NCBI GenBank assembly: GCA_900552265.1 | Contig: URZE01000002.1 | Coordinates: 124,001-188,000 of the forward strand | From: an uncultured Oscillospiraceae bacterium | GTDB lineage: Bacteria; Bacillota; Clostridia; Oscillospirales; Acutalibacteraceae | DNA length: 64,000 bases | Direction: 5' to 3' | In this document: in pieces, positions 25,905 to 36,090 of the stretch | Layout of the letters: the number at the start of each line of letters is the position of its first letter | Numbering within the stretch: position 1 is the first letter of the stretch | Made by a program: the position numbers and the translations under genes | Notes under the pieces: generated by a model | Database searches by the model: none | What the model saw: only the letters and a program-made list of their open reading frames with translations | Told to the model about the DNA's origin: nothing

Positions 25905-26435
25905 TTATGCACTTTGTTTTTCTGCGATCGCATTGAGTGCTACTACGAGGCCTTTAATGGTTCCGTTAAGCACAGTTGCGAATCCTGAAATAGGAGCATT
26001 GAGTCCACGCAGTACTTGAGAAACCAGCACTTCTCTGGACGGAAGTTTTGCCAAATTTGAAACTTCTTTAGAATCGATTACATTTCCATCGATAAATCCT
26101 GATTTAATTTTGAAAAAATCATGGTCAGAAGCAAATTTGCACAGTATTCTTGAAGCCGCCACATAATCGTTTTCGCTTATGGCAATAGCTGTAGAGCCTT
26201 CTAAAACCGGGTCAAGACCTTCAATTTCAGCTGCCTTTGCGGCTCTTTTCAAAAGAGTGTTTTTGGCAACCATGTATTCTACGCCGGATTCACGTAACTC
26301 TTTTCTGAGTTTTGTGTCATCCGACACGTTGATTCCCTGGTAGCTTACAACTACTCCTGAGCAAGAAGATTTAAGTTTTTCGGCTATATTGGCTACTATT
26401 GCTTTTTTTTGTTCTAAAACTTTAGCGCTTGGCAA
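25905..26435 (-). CDS. rplJ: 50S ribosomal protein L10
   Basis: L10 anchors the L7/L12 stalk to 23S rRNA and represses its own operon by binding the leader. Starting at TTG 26435 (sequence PSAKVLEQKK), the protein has 176 residues, the normal size. AGGGGGTG lies 6 nt upstream and decides this start over a longer frame that would read back into the leader. Motifs include VVSYQGINVSDDTKLR and YMVAKNTLLKRA. The Ala-rich C-terminus binds L12. Confidence 0.96.
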   Translation of the reverse strand: MPSAKVLEQKKAIVANIAEKLKSSCSGVVVSYQGINVSDDTKLRKELRESGVEYMVAKNTLLKRAAKAAEIEGLDPVLEGSTAIAISENDYVAASRILCKFASDHDFFKIKSGFIDGNVIDSKEVSNLAKLPSREVLVSQVLRGLNAPISGFATVLNGTIKGLVVALNAIAEKQSA

Positions 26436-26461
26436 TTCATTCACCCCCTGATATTCAATAA

Positions 26462-26630
26462 AAATCACCGACTTTCCGAATATCCTAAGATAAAGAAGAA
26501 AAGTCGGCAAACAGTAATTTAATATATTCAAGGATTAATTAAAATACAAATTTGTGATTCCGCCATCTTCCTCGGCAGGCAATTAAGCTCAACGGGAGCA
26601 CCTACTGTCTTGGGAAAATCAGTGATTAAA
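26462..26630 (-). promoter_or_regulatory. L10 leader with attenuator
   Basis: On the minus strand the leader contains AGACAGTAGGTG, then TTAATTGCCTGCCGAGGA, the typical L10-leader core in which GTAGG and CCTGC arms fold into the kink-turn region bound by L10. Downstream, CCGACTTT and AAAGTCGG (near 26507-26501 and 26475-26468) form a terminator hairpin followed by TGATTTTTA. The arrangement suggests L10-controlled attenuation of rplJ-rplL. Confidence 0.85.
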
Positions 26631-26658
26631 TATTAACATTAAATTGACTTTTTGTCAA

Positions 26659-27357
26659 CTAAGCATTTTCAAATTTACCGGAATTTATTTTTACTCCGGG
26701 TCCCATAGTTGAAGAAACTACGCAAGATTTGATATATTGACCCTTGCTGGCTTCCGGTTTTGCTTTGACTATTGCAGTAATTAAAGCGTCAAAGTTTTCG
26801 AAAAGCTTTTCAGTACCGAAAGAAGCCTTTCCTATCGGGCAGTGAATAATGTTTGTTTTATCCAAACGATACTCAATCTTACCTGCTTTTGCTTCTTTTA
26901 TTGCTTTTGCAATATCGGTTGTAACGGTTCCGGCTTTTGGGTTTGGCATTAGGCCTCTGGGTCCGAGAATTTTACCAAGTCTTCCCACTACGCCCATCAT
27001 GTCGGGTGTAGTGATGAGTACGTCGAAATCCATCCAGTTTTCACTTTGGATTTTTTGAGCCATCTCTTCTGCTCCGACAAAATCTGCACCGGCTTCTTGA
27101 GCTAATTTTTCATTTTCACCTTTGCATATAGCCAAAACTTTTACTTTCTTACCCGTTCCGTTAGGGAGTACGAGTGCGCCTCTTACTTGTTGGTCGGCAT
27201 GTCTGGAGTCAACGCCGAGTCTTACGTGAAGCTCTATTGTTTCATCGAATGAAGCTTTAGCTGTTTTCACGCATATATCAATTGCTTCTTTTGAATCATA
27301 AGAATTTGATTGATTAAAAGATTTTGTGCTTTCGTTATATTTTTTTCCGTGTTTCAT
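26659..27357 (-). CDS. rplA: 50S ribosomal protein L1
   Basis: L1 forms the mobile stalk at the ribosomal E site and can repress the L11-L1 message. The 232-residue protein has [26 protein letters not shown] and [20 protein letters not shown], both diagnostic. GGAGGA precedes the ATG. It follows rplK as usual. Confidence 0.98.
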   Translation of the reverse strand: MKHGKKYNESTKSFNQSNSYDSKEAIDICVKTAKASFDETIELHVRLGVDSRHADQQVRGALVLPNGTGKKVKVLAICKGENEKLAQEAGADFVGAEEMAQKIQSENWMDFDVLITTPDMMGVVGRLGKILGPRGLMPNPKAGTVTTDIAKAIKEAKAGKIEYRLDKTNIIHCPIGKASFGTEKLFENFDALITAIVKAKPEASKGQYIKSCVVSSTMGPGVKINSGKFENA

Positions 27358-27415
27358 AGTTTTCCTCCTGAATTAGTGGTAAAATCGGATTTTTCCTCCC
27401 ACCTTGGGGACGTGA

Positions 27416-27844
27416 TTAGTCTACAACCTCTATCCCCATGCTTCTGGCAGTTCCCGCTACCATGCTCATTGCGGTTTCCAAAGTGGCAGCGTTAAGGTCG
27501 GGCATTTTGTGAGTTGCTATTTCCTCTATTTGTTTTTTTGTTATTTTTGCTACTTTTGTTTTATTGGGAACGCCCGAAGCTTTGTCTATGTTGCAAGCTT
27601 TTTTAATAAGTACGGGCGCAGGCGGAGTTTTTGTTATAAACGTGAATGAACGGTCGGCAAAGATGGTTATTTCAACAGGAATAATCATACCGATGTCATT
27701 CTTCGTGCGGTCATTAAACTCCTTTGTGAAGTTCATTATATTGATACCATGAGGTCCTAATGCAGAACCTACAGGCGGTGCCGGAGTTGCCTTACCGGCG
27801 GAGATTTGTAATTTTACGATTGATTTGACTTGTTTTTCAGCCAA
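27416..27844 (-). CDS. rplK: 50S ribosomal protein L11
   Basis: L11 binds the GTPase-associated centre of 23S rRNA and is needed for RelA-type stringent signalling. From TTG 27844 the protein is 142 residues, the normal length: [18 protein letters not shown], then [17 protein letters not shown] and [33 protein letters not shown] 6 nt upstream fixes this start over a frame 20 codons longer. Confidence 0.97.
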   Translation of the reverse strand: MAEKQVKSIVKLQISAGKATPAPPVGSALGPHGINIMNFTKEFNDRTKNDIGMIIPVEITIFADRSFTFITKTPPAPVLIKKACNIDKASGVPNKTKVAKITKKQIEEIATHKMPDLNAATLETAMSMVAGTARSMGIEVVD

Positions 27845-27963
27845 TGTTTGCACCTCCAAAGTTTGTGGTGAATCCCGAAGCATATTGAATTTTGCTTCTC
27901 CCACATTAACGGCAGCTGTCTGCTGCTGTTCATATTGACTATTCTTTTTTCGGTATAGACTCT

Positions 27964-28485
27964 TTACATTATGGGCTCGATCTGACCAAGCGCAAGCTCT
28001 GTCGGAGTTTCTCTTCCAAACATAGAAACCGTTATCTGAGCAACTTTCTTTTCGGGGTCTATTTTTGTGACGGTTCCTATCATATTGGAAAGAGGTCCGT
28101 CAATTATTTTTACCGATTCGCCTACTTTATAAGATAACTTAACCGACTTGATTTCGACGCCTAATTTTTTAACTTCTTCTGCGGTAAGGGGAATAGGCTT
28201 AGTCGAAGGGCCTACAAATCCGGTGCATCCGCGAATATTTCTCACAACGTACCAAGAAGTATCGTTAAGCACCATCTTAACGAGTACATATCCGGGAAAA
28301 ATTTTTCTTTCAACTTCACGTTCTTTGTTATCTTTTATTTCGGTAACTGTTTCTGTAGGAACTTTTACTTCTTGAATTAGATCTCTTATACCACGATTTT
28401 CTATGGTTTTTTCGAGATTAGAAGCAACTTTGTTTTCGTAGCCCGAATAAGTATGTACTACATACCATTTGGCCTCTTCTGACAT
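27964..28485 (-). CDS. nusG: Transcription termination/antitermination factor NusG
   Basis: NusG binds RNA polymerase and modulates pausing and termination. The 173-residue protein has the NGN domain ([47 protein letters not shown]) and a C-terminal KOW domain ([19 protein letters not shown]). GGAGGG precedes the ATG. The gene lies between secE and rplK as in most bacteria. Confidence 0.98.
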   Translation of the reverse strand: MSEEAKWYVVHTYSGYENKVASNLEKTIENRGIRDLIQEVKVPTETVTEIKDNKEREVERKIFPGYVLVKMVLNDTSWYVVRNIRGCTGFVGPSTKPIPLTAEEVKKLGVEIKSVKLSYKVGESVKIIDGPLSNMIGTVTKIDPEKKVAQITVSMFGRETPTELALGQIEPIM

Positions 28486-28505
28486 TATCTAATTCCCTCC
28501 GGATT

Positions 28506-28727
28506 TTATTTTGTGTTGGATACGGACATTATTAAACCAAAAAGTTGTAAAAGTCCGGTATCAAGAACTGCAACAAAAACACCCATAACAAAAATCATCA
28601 TTAAAACTATGCCGGTGTTTTTCCAAACTGTTTTTTGAGTTGGCCAAACAATTTTTTTAAGTTCTATTTTGCAATCTACAAAAAAATTCTTTATTTTTGT
28701 GAATACATTTGCTTTTTTTTCACTCAT
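28506..28727 (-). CDS. secE: Preprotein translocase subunit SecE
   Basis: SecE clamps and stabilises SecY. The 73-residue protein is the short single-span type. An amphipathic region FFVDCKIELKKIVWPTQKTVWKNT precedes one membrane segment (residues about 36-62). AGGAGG-like purines precede the ATG. It lies 20 bases before nusG. Confidence 0.95.
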   Translation of the reverse strand: MSEKKANVFTKIKNFFVDCKIELKKIVWPTQKTVWKNTGIVLMMIFVMGVFVAVLDTGLLQLFGLIMSVSNTK

Positions 28728-28750
28728 TGTTTTGCCTCCTGTCTTTAATG

Positions 28751-28900
28751 TTACTTTGTTTCTTTGTGCAGAGTATGCTTTCTACAAAAACGACAGTGTT
28801 TTTTCATTTCAATCCTGTCCGGATTGTGTTTTTTGTTTTTTGTCGTATCATAGTTTCGCTGTTTGCATTCAGTACATGCTAATGTTACTTTTACTCTCAT
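28751..28900 (-). CDS. rpmG: 50S ribosomal protein L33
   Basis: This 49-residue protein reads [28 protein letters not shown] at its start and [14 protein letters not shown] at its end. The two CX2C pairs show the zinc-binding form. GGGAGGTG lies 7 nt before the ATG at 28900. A longer frame upstream has no support. It heads the rpmG-secE-nusG group. I see no tRNA-Trp in the gap to secE, although one is found there in some relatives. Confidence 0.96.
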   Translation of the reverse strand: MRVKVTLACTECKQRNYDTTKNKKHNPDRIEMKKHCRFCRKHTLHKETK

Positions 28901-28982
28901 CACGGCACCTCCCGGTATATCGGAATAATTTAGCCTCCCTCTGACGGGCACGAAAAACAAGCCCCTTCTAAGAGGTAACAAA

Positions 28983-29011
28983 AGTGTACCACATTTTGTC
29001 TGTCAAGTCAA
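28983..29011 (-). promoter_or_regulatory. Promoter of the rpmG-secE-nusG operon
   Basis: On the minus strand: TTGACT (29011-29006), 17 bases, TACACT (28988-28983). It sits about 80 bases before the rpmG start. Confidence 0.65.
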
Positions 29012-29109
29012 GTTGTAATTAATTTTATATATTTTTCACTTTTTTATTGATATTTAAACTAATATATGTAATAATTTTTATAAAATATAAAATAGGTGGT
29101 GTGATTATA

Positions 29110-30426
29110 ATGGGATTAATGGAAATAGCTTCAAAGGCAAAACAGGCAAAAGCAGTTTTTAGCGGAAATTTAAATTTATTAGATGAAAAAAAAGTGTGTA
29201 ATTTGTTTCCAAAGAAAAATCAAGATTTTAATAGAGAAAAACTTATAAAGGACACGGAAATTATGTTGGAAGAGCATAAAATATCACTTGCTGTGGATTC
29301 TATTTTGAGCAGAACAAAGAGGCAAAAGATTAATTATTATAGGGATTTAAGGAAAAATTTTAAAAAAAAGTCACGCAAGTTAATTCGTGCTTGGAATAAG
29401 GCTAAAGAATTAGAGTTTGAAAAAAATAAAATTAAAGACACTTATGAACTCAGAAAGCAAGATGCGTTAAATTTGCATGTAAAGACTGAAAAAGCTAAAA
29501 AATTACTTGTTGCCGATAGTAATGATTGGAAATTAGCTATAGAAACAAAAAAGGCTGATTGGGTTGAAAATTATCTTAAGAAACTTAAAGAAGCACTGAA
29601 AAAGGAGAAAGAAGAGTATTATAGAAATTTAAAAAATAATGCGATAGCACTTTTTAAAGAGTATGCAGGTGATAATGAAAAAAAGTTGGAACAGTTAAAG
29701 AAAGGAAGTTATTCGTGGGGACTTGTTACTCGCAGGGAAGAAGCGGTGAAGACGAAGGAAGCGTATTACGCTTATCATAAATATAAAAATTTTGATGAAT
29801 GGTTACAGTCGGAGCACAAAGAAGTTTACGGACTTTTGAGTTCTAAAAACGATTTTGATAGTTTTAGCGGAAAATCTGATATACTTAAAAACTTTCCAAA
29901 ACTAAAGAAATCTTATGATGAAGTTAGGAAAAGTATATCAAAGTTTGAAGAATTAGACCAATCTCGTTCTGGTAGAGAAGGTAAAGCACTGGAGGTTTAT
30001 AAAGAGTCACTGAAAAATGATATTAAAAGATTTCTAAATGCATTAAATGAGTTAGAAGAAGCTTACCAAAAGTACCTTTCTTTAATTGAGTCTTATTCTA
30101 AGACTTGTGGAGAAGCTAAAAAACAATGTGCTGCGGTTTTAGGTAATTTGCAAATACTTGAAAAAGAAGGATTGTTTGGTAATTACAAAGAAGAAGATGA
30201 TGGAGCATTAGTCAAAAAGTTTGGAGTACAAATAACACTTCGGCAGGTGCTGGTTGGTATAAGATATTATTTCACACTTTTTTATGAATATTTTTCTGAA
30301 GAAGGTAAAATAAATGTGGAAAAAGAGAAAAAAGATTTGAAGGAAGATTATAAAAAAGCAAAAGGAAAAATGGCAACAATTGAAGTAAAAAATAAAGATA
30401 TCGGAATACTTAGTCCTGATCCCTAA
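29110..30426 (+). CDS. Large Lys/Glu-rich coiled-coil protein of unknown function
   Basis: From ATG 29110 this is a 438-residue, very charged protein with no signal peptide. AGGTGGTG about 9 nt upstream selects this start over an earlier ATG. It opens MGLMEIASKAKQAKAVFSG. Most of the length is predicted helix with heptad-like Lys/Glu/Leu patterns, for example WVENYLKKLKEALKKEKEEY and DIKRFLNALNELEEAYQKYL. A Gln/Leu/Tyr-rich patch (QITLRQVLVGIRYYFTLFYEY) near residue 375 could be membrane-active. I recognise no family. It is transcribed alone, between the rpmG promoter and a terminator. Confidence 0.6.
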   Translation: MGLMEIASKAKQAKAVFSGNLNLLDEKKVCNLFPKKNQDFNREKLIKDTEIMLEEHKISLAVDSILSRTKRQKINYYRDLRKNFKKKSRKLIRAWNKAKELEFEKNKIKDTYELRKQDALNLHVKTEKAKKLLVADSNDWKLAIETKKADWVENYLKKLKEALKKEKEEYYRNLKNNAIALFKEYAGDNEKKLEQLKKGSYSWGLVTRREEAVKTKEAYYAYHKYKNFDEWLQSEHKEVYGLLSSKNDFDSFSGKSDILKNFPKLKKSYDEVRKSISKFEELDQSRSGREGKALEVYKESLKNDIKRFLNALNELEEAYQKYLSLIESYSKTCGEAKKQCAAVLGNLQILEKEGLFGNYKEEDDGALVKKFGVQITLRQVLVGIRYYFTLFYEYFSEEGKINVEKEKKDLKEDYKKAKGKMATIEVKNKDIGILSPDP

Positions 30427-30433
30427 TGTTAAT

Positions 30434-30476
30434 GCGACCGTTATTTACAAATTTATGTATTGACGGTTGCTTTTTA
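30434..30476 (+). terminator. Terminator after the coiled-coil gene
   Basis: GCGACCGT (30434-30441) pairs with ACGGTTGC (30463-30470), followed by TTTTTATTTA. Confidence 0.75.
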
Positions 30477-30965
30477 TTTATTAGTAATTTTCAAAATTAA
30501 TTGTTTTTATATTCAAGTATAGAAAATATTTTGAATATTTTTGGAAATGTGTAGATCATATTAAAATATTCAAGCCGGAGAAGAAGTTGAAATATTAATA
30601 TGTGACAACTCTCATATATTGTATAATTTAAAATTTGATGTATTTATTAATGTTTATTTTATTTAATATCCTACTGTTTGAATTTTTTGTTTTAATACAA
30701 TAGAATGCTAAATAATTATACATTTCATATATGTTTATTTTTTAGTTTAAAATGTTAATTTTTTTATTTTCTGTATATAGTCTGTGTTTTATGTTTACTA
30801 ATTTTTTACGGACATTAAAACTTAGTTTACTGTTGTATGGTTGTTAATAGGTAAGTTTCATATGAAAAATACAATACTTGTTTCTGTTAATATTAATGTA
30901 ATGTTCCATCTTGTCTGATGTTCAATATTTTATGATTTATAGTTTAACCGTAATGTGTTTTTGTT
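30477..30965. other. AT-rich gene-free stretch
   Basis: No gene or RNA is supported. One frame from 30565 to 30666 reads QAGEEVEILICDNSHILYNL but has no start codon or ribosome binding site. It could be a fragment of a lost gene. Confidence 0.4.
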
Positions 30966-32336
30966 CTAGATTATTTTCCTACTCAGAAGTAGGACAGCTG
31001 TTTCTACATGTTTAGTGCGCGGAAACAAATCAACCGGACAAACACGGGTAATTTGATATTTCTTTAAACACAATTTTTTTAAATCTTTGGCAAGCGTAGC
31101 AGCATTACAAGATATATACAAAATCTTTTCAGGACTTATTTCAATTAAATCTTCTAAAACACTCTCTGAACATCCCTTTCTCGGAGGATCCACAATTACG
31201 ATGTCTAACTTATTTTTTTTAAATTCTTTAACTGCTTTTGCGGAATCTGCACATATAAATTTTGAATTTTTCACATCATTCAATTTAGAATTTCTCCGAG
31301 CATTTTTAACCGCTTTTTCTATTATTTCAGCTCCTACAACCGTCTTTGCCGAATCGGACATCGTAAGTCCGATCGTACCTATCCCACAGTAAAGGTCAAG
31401 AATGTTTTCATTACCCGTAAGATTCAGCATTTCTTTTGCTAATTTGTATAGTAACTGTGTTTGATTATGATTTATTTGATAAAAAGATTCCGGAGAAATT
31501 TCAAATTTCATTCCGCACAAAGTATCAACAATTGTATCCTCGCCCCAAAGAGTTTCAAAAGTCTTTCCTAATACCACATTGGTATTTTCGGGATTATAAT
31601 TTAAAATGATGCTTTTTATATTTTTAAATTTTTCTCTGAGTAGATTCAAAAGTTCTGATTTAAAGGGTAAAACTTTTTTCGCAGAAACAATACACAGCAT
31701 GATATCTTTACATTCACTCGAACAACGAAAATATATATGTCTTATGACTCCTGAATTTGCACTCTCGTTATAGGGTAAAATGTTATATTTTTTCATCCAA
31801 TTCTTAACATGGTAAATTATATCATCAAATATCTCAGGGTGAAGCAAACATCGTGAACAGGGCATTATATTATGACTGTGTAATCCATAAAAACCTGAAA
31901 TTATTTCCCGTTCTTTGTTTAGCCCAAGCGGTATCTGAACTTTATTTCGATAACTGTATGTGTTACTCGCTCCGAAAATTTTTTCGACATTAATTTCCTT
32001 AAAACCACCTATCCTTTCCAAACAATCTTTTACATGCTTTTGTTTGATTTGTAGTTCTGCATTATAAGAAATATGACGAAATGCACATCCTCCACATTTA
32101 TAGTAAACCGAACAATCACAATCAATTCTATCCGGAGATGCTTCAATTATTTTTTCAATTTTACCTATCAAATAATTATTTTTAACCTTTATAATTTTTG
32201 CTAAAATATGATCTCCTACAGCACACATTGGTACAAAAACAGCTATATCGTCAAAACGTCCTACTCCATCTCCACTTATTGTAACATCTTCTATCTTTAT
32301 TTCTATAATATCGTTTTTTTTAACCGGTATCCCCAT
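30966..32336 (-). CDS. 23S rRNA (uracil-5-)-methyltransferase, RlmCD/RumA type
   Basis: A SAM-dependent enzyme that makes 5-methyluridine in 23S rRNA. The 456-residue protein has an N-terminal TRAM domain (residues about 5-60) and cysteines for an iron-sulfur cluster around CDCSVYYKCGGCAFRH. The methyltransferase domain shows LDLYCGIGTIGL, IVDPPRKGC and ILYISCNAATLAKDL, where the Cys of SCN is the nucleophile pattern. Firmicutes often carry several paralogues, so the exact uridine target is undecided. No adjacent partner. Confidence 0.92.
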   Translation of the reverse strand: MGIPVKKNDIIEIKIEDVTISGDGVGRFDDIAVFVPMCAVGDHILAKIIKVKNNYLIGKIEKIIEASPDRIDCDCSVYYKCGGCAFRHISYNAELQIKQKHVKDCLERIGGFKEINVEKIFGASNTYSYRNKVQIPLGLNKEREIISGFYGLHSHNIMPCSRCLLHPEIFDDIIYHVKNWMKKYNILPYNESANSGVIRHIYFRCSSECKDIMLCIVSAKKVLPFKSELLNLLREKFKNIKSIILNYNPENTNVVLGKTFETLWGEDTIVDTLCGMKFEISPESFYQINHNQTQLLYKLAKEMLNLTGNENILDLYCGIGTIGLTMSDSAKTVVGAEIIEKAVKNARRNSKLNDVKNSKFICADSAKAVKEFKKNKLDIVIVDPPRKGCSESVLEDLIEISPEKILYISCNAATLAKDLKKLCLKKYQITRVCPVDLFPRTKHVETAVLLLSRKII

Positions 32337-32767
32337 TATCTACCTTCCTTTTACTAATTTCTAAAAACTATAATAATTTAGATTTGTTGTAATTATTAAA
32401 CTTTATTTGATATAAATTTAATCATCTTAATTGAGCAGATTATCTATTTTATTATATAAAAATTTAAGAGATATTGCTAAGAAACTATTCACCTGTTTTG
32501 AAGGATATTTAATATTTCAACTATTGAATATTGTTTTGCTATTTTATAACGAAGTGTGTCTCATTTAATAGAGCCTTGCCCTATACATAATTTAGTCACC
32601 GAGCCTCAAAAGTAAAAATTTATCTTTTTATATTCCTAATACTTAAAAAAATTATAACGCACGAACCAATATTTATTGAAAATTGTCGAGAAGTATATTT
32701 ACTATTTTTATCGAAGCTTTTTAGATTTTTTACTATCACGAAAACGATATCTGTCAAAAACTGTACC
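32337..32767. other. AT-rich gene-free stretch
   Basis: Between the methyltransferase and the disrupted membrane gene I see no supported gene, tRNA or clear repeat. The stretch probably holds the methyltransferase promoter and the 3' end of the disrupted gene's transcript. Confidence 0.4.
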
Positions 32768-33639
32768 TTATTTTTTGATTACCTCATAGGTGTTATTACC
32801 AACGTTAAGTTCATATACATTTTTCTTGTTATTTTCATCTACGATTATTAAATTAGTTTTTCCCGCTTTTGTAAAATTTGCACCTATTATATAACATTTT
32901 AAGCTTTCACTATATTCTATATTAACCTTACCGATTGAATCATCTTCTAAATATACATTGCATTTTTCATTCAAAAGTCCATTATCATAAAAACTACTTG
33001 GAGTAATTGTAGTATTATATACAAATTTATTTGTAAACAATATAACAGACATAGCGGTAATAATTACAGTACTGATTATAACTCCTGATATTTTAACTTT
33101 TTTATTACTGAATATACACATTGGATATAACAGTAATGTGGCAAAACAAAATAAGGCAGTTAATAAGTGAAAAGGAAAGTTAAACATAGTTTGTCCCATA
33201 TAGTTAGAAAAGTGAAACCCCAATAGCAATAGTATTGGTGTTAATATGAGTAATCCCCATTTCATAAAATAACCAATAAATCCCGTTGGGAAAGTAAAGA
33301 GTGTTCATATAAACCAACGTCTATAGTATTGAAATAAGCCAAACCCCATAATGTTAAAAGGGACCTGAATCAGGTATATAAGTGGTTGAATTATTAAAAA
33401 GAATACAAAACATTTTAGTGCCGAATCAATTGCAGACTTGCTGTTCATAATAATCAATATTCCAAACAGGATCCATACTTCAAAAGTTGTTGTTATATCT
33501 CTCTGAATGAAGTATTTTTTGTTGCCGGTAATATTGCCATAATCGCAGTATATACACCTGCAATAATTGAAAAAATAATTAACCTTGTCCAGGTCAAGTT
33601 AATTCCGCCAAATAAATTTTTTATTTTATTCAAAATCAC
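32768..33639 (-). pseudogene. Disrupted multi-span membrane protein gene
   Basis: Three pieces on the minus strand join into one protein. From GTG 33639 (or TTG 33633) the frame reads a first hydrophobic segment and ends TSFREI-stop. The continuing frame reads DITTTFEVWILFGILIIMNS onward, so an extra AG in the (AG)3 repeat at 33504-33499 caused the shift. That frame reaches YYRRWFI and a TGA at 33307-33305, then goes on in the same frame as TLFTFPTGFIGYF and into an open 165-residue tail with further membrane segments and a beta-rich end. The TGA replaces what is probably Trp. Function unknown; the lesions are recent because the rest is intact. Confidence 0.75.
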
Positions 33640-33677
33640 TATCCTACATAAATTTAATTTAAATTTTAGTTTATATC

Positions 33678-33714
33678 AAAAAATGGATAACCACAATCGG
33701 AATTACCCATTTTT
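33678..33714. terminator. Terminator hairpin downstream of lysS
   Basis: AAAAATGGATAA (from 33679) pairs with TTACCCATTTTT (33703-33714), with one wobble. A and T flanks on both sides allow use in either direction. It would end the greA-lysS message. Confidence 0.55.
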
Positions 33715-33801
33715 CTGCTAATTATTTGATCTTTCTCTTTATTTACGTCACTGTGAGCATTAATTACAAAACACTCACAGTTACTTAAGCTTTAGTCGTT
33801 T

Positions 33802-35316
33802 TCACTTATCCAAAGGTTTCATTGTCGGGAAAATTATAACATCTCTTATTGAAGCACTGTCCGTAAGGAGCATTGCAAGACGATCAATTCCCATTCCAAG
33901 CCCACCTGTAGGCGGCATTCCATATTCGAGAGCAGTTATGAAATCTTCATCTATCATGTTCGCCTCGTCATCGCCTGCATCACGAAGTTTCATTTGATGT
34001 TCAAAGCGTTTTCTTTGATCAATTGGGTCGTTTAACTCAGAATAAGCGTTTGCAATTTCTCTCTTTGCTATAAAAAGTTCAAAACGTTCAACCAAATGCG
34101 GTTCATCTTTTTTACGTTTTGTAAGAGGCGAAACTTCTACGGGATAATCACAGATAAATGTCGGTTGAACAAGATTTTCTTCTACTTTTTCTTCAAAAAC
34201 TTTATTTAAAATATCTCCCCAAACATCCGAATTTTTGACCTCTATTCCAAGCTTATTTGCACATTTTACGGCTTTTTGATTATCTCCTGTGAATTCTGAA
34301 AAATCAATTCCTGTATATTTTTTAACAGCGTCAATCATTGTTATACGTTCAAAAGACTTAGAAAAATCTATCTTCTCGCCTTGATACTCGACTACTGTAT
34401 CACCGCAACAAGCCATAGCTGCATTTCTTATCATATTTTCGGCTATTTCCATCATTTTTTTATAATCGGCATATGCTTCATAAAGTTCTATTGTAGTAAA
34501 TTCCGGATTATGACGAGTTGACATCCCTTCATTTCGGAAAAGACGTCCAAGTTCATAAACCCTGTCCATTCCTCCTACTATAAGTCTTTTTAAATAAAGT
34601 TCGGGAGCAATTCTTAAAAAAAGATCAATATCAAGAGTGTTGTGATGTGTTATAAACGGTTTAGCTGCTGCTCCGCCGGGAATTACGTTCAAAACAGGAG
34701 TCTCGACTTCAATATATCCGTTGTCATCAAGATATTTTCTTATTTCTTTTATTATTTTGCTTCTCTTTATAAATGTGTCTTTTATCTCAGGAGATGAAAT
34801 TAAATCCAAATATCTTTGACGATATCTTGTATCTGTGTCTCTCAGTCCGTGAAATTTCTCAGGAAGCGGCAAAAAAGACTTCGAAAGAAGTTTGATTTTT
34901 TTTGTATGTACCGAAACTTCTCCTCTTCTGGTCTTAAATACAAAACCGCTCAATCCGACAATATCTCCTATATCCCATGCTGAGGACATTTGTTTGTAAT
35001 TTTCTTCCCCTACATCGTCAACTTTTACATAAATCTGAATTCTTCCGCTTGAATCCAAAATATCCATAAAAGACGCTTTACCCATATTTCTCCAACTTAA
35101 TATTCTTCCGGCAATAGAAACGTCTTTTCCATCAAATTTTTCAAAATTTTCTTTTATGTCAGCTGCAAAGTCGGTCTGGTTGAATTCAGTTTCTTCAAAT
35201 GGGTTACAACCTTCTCTTTTCAGAGTTTCAAATTTTTCACGCCTTATTTTCATCATTTCATTTATGTCGCACTCTTCACTCTCAGCGGAACTATTAATTT
35301 CTTTCTTATCTTCCAT
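33802..35316 (-). CDS. lysS: Lysine-tRNA ligase, class II
   Basis: LysRS charges tRNA-Lys with lysine. From ATG 35316 the protein has 504 residues: an OB-fold anticodon domain ([21 protein letters not shown]) and a class II core with motif 2 [26 protein letters not shown] and motif 3 [19 protein letters not shown]. The ATG at 35316 with GAGGAAAG upstream is preferred to an ATG at 35331 that overlaps the greA stop. greA and lysS are next to each other, as in other Clostridia, and probably co-transcribed. Confidence 0.97.
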   Translation of the reverse strand: MEDKKEINSSAESEECDINEMMKIRREKFETLKREGCNPFEETEFNQTDFAADIKENFEKFDGKDVSIAGRILSWRNMGKASFMDILDSSGRIQIYVKVDDVGEENYKQMSSAWDIGDIVGLSGFVFKTRRGEVSVHTKKIKLLSKSFLPLPEKFHGLRDTDTRYRQRYLDLISSPEIKDTFIKRSKIIKEIRKYLDDNGYIEVETPVLNVIPGGAAAKPFITHHNTLDIDLFLRIAPELYLKRLIVGGMDRVYELGRLFRNEGMSTRHNPEFTTIELYEAYADYKKMMEIAENMIRNAAMACCGDTVVEYQGEKIDFSKSFERITMIDAVKKYTGIDFSEFTGDNQKAVKCANKLGIEVKNSDVWGDILNKVFEEKVEENLVQPTFICDYPVEVSPLTKRKKDEPHLVERFELFIAKREIANAYSELNDPIDQRKRFEHQMKLRDAGDDEANMIDEDFITALEYGMPPTGGLGMGIDRLAMLLTDSASIRDVIIFPTMKPLDK

Positions 35317-35330
35317 TTTTACTTTCCTCA

Positions 35331-35813
35331 TTATTTGTAAATTTCAAGTATTTCGTATTCGCAGATTCCACCCGGAGTTTCAACTTTTATCTTATGTCCT
35401 TCTCTGTGACCCAAAAGTGCGGCTCCAACCGGAGATTCATCGGAAATTCTTCCTTCTCGTGGATCTGCCTCACTTGAACCGACTATTCTATAATCCACTA
35501 TTTCATCAAAAGTAATATCTTTTACCTTAACTTTCGAACCTACGTGTACGATATCTGTGCTAAGTTCATGTTCATCAATAACTTTGACATTTTTGAGCAT
35601 AGCTTCAATTTCAAGAATTCGAGACTCCATTATAGCTTGTTCATTTTTAGCTTCGTCGTATTCACTGTTTTCAGAAAGGTCTCCGAAAGAAAGTGCTACT
35701 TTTATCTTTTCAGCTATTTCTTTTCTTCGAACGGTTTTGAGAGTTTCTAACTCATTTTCTAAATTTTTTAGTCCTTCTTCGGTTAATATAACCTGTTTTT
35801 CCAATGCTATCAC
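35331..35813 (-). CDS. greA: Transcription elongation factor GreA
   Basis: GreA reactivates backtracked RNA polymerase by stimulating transcript cleavage. The 160-residue protein has the N-terminal coiled coil ([21 protein letters not shown], then [16 protein letters not shown], where the DxxE acidic tip lies) and the C-terminal FKBP-like domain ([21 protein letters not shown]). Normal length. GGAGTG precedes the ATG. Confidence 0.97.
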   Translation of the reverse strand: MIALEKQVILTEEGLKNLENELETLKTVRRKEIAEKIKVALSFGDLSENSEYDEAKNEQAIMESRILEIEAMLKNVKVIDEHELSTDIVHVGSKVKVKDITFDEIVDYRIVGSSEADPREGRISDESPVGAALLGHREGHKIKVETPGGICEYEILEIYK

Positions 35814-35844
35814 TCCATTTTTATCTCTGAAGATATACTATACA

Positions 35845-35875
35845 CTTTCCCTCCCACTTTTTCGCAGGAGGGAAG
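35845..35875 (-). promoter_or_regulatory. Strong hairpin in the greA-lysS leader
   Basis: On the minus strand CTTCCCTCCTGC and GTGGGAGGGAAAG face each other across GAAAAA, giving a GC-rich stem of about nine pairs about 30 bases before greA. No T-run follows, so it is not a standard terminator. It could stabilise or regulate the message. It lacks the T-box core expected for tRNA-Lys sensing. Confidence 0.5.
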
Positions 35876-36090
35876 CTTTAGAATCTGTCTTTATCATATG
35901 TAATTATAAGGAATTACTCTGAAATGTCAAGGATATCTAAGAAAAATAAAAACTCTAAACACTTTAAAATTTTTAATTCAAAAGCACGATATTAATAAAT
36001 TTTTATTTAAAAAACAAAAGGTAAAAATCTTAGATTTTCATCCTAAAAAACACAATAAAATCTATATTGAATCAAATACGTTACAAAAAA

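Noticed and set aside
30565..30666. Possible gene fragment reading QAGEEVEILICDNSHILYNL
   Set aside because: No start codon, no ribosome binding site, only about 30 codons, and no recognised family.
33305..33307. TGA read as Trp (recoded genetic code)
   Set aside because: The portal gene, znuB, the SEDS gene and the flavodoxin-fold gene in this window all end at TGA, so TGA is a normal stop here and the case at 33305 is a lesion.
35814..36090. T-box riboswitch upstream of greA-lysS
   Set aside because: The conserved T-box antiterminator sequence is not present. Only a plain hairpin is seen.
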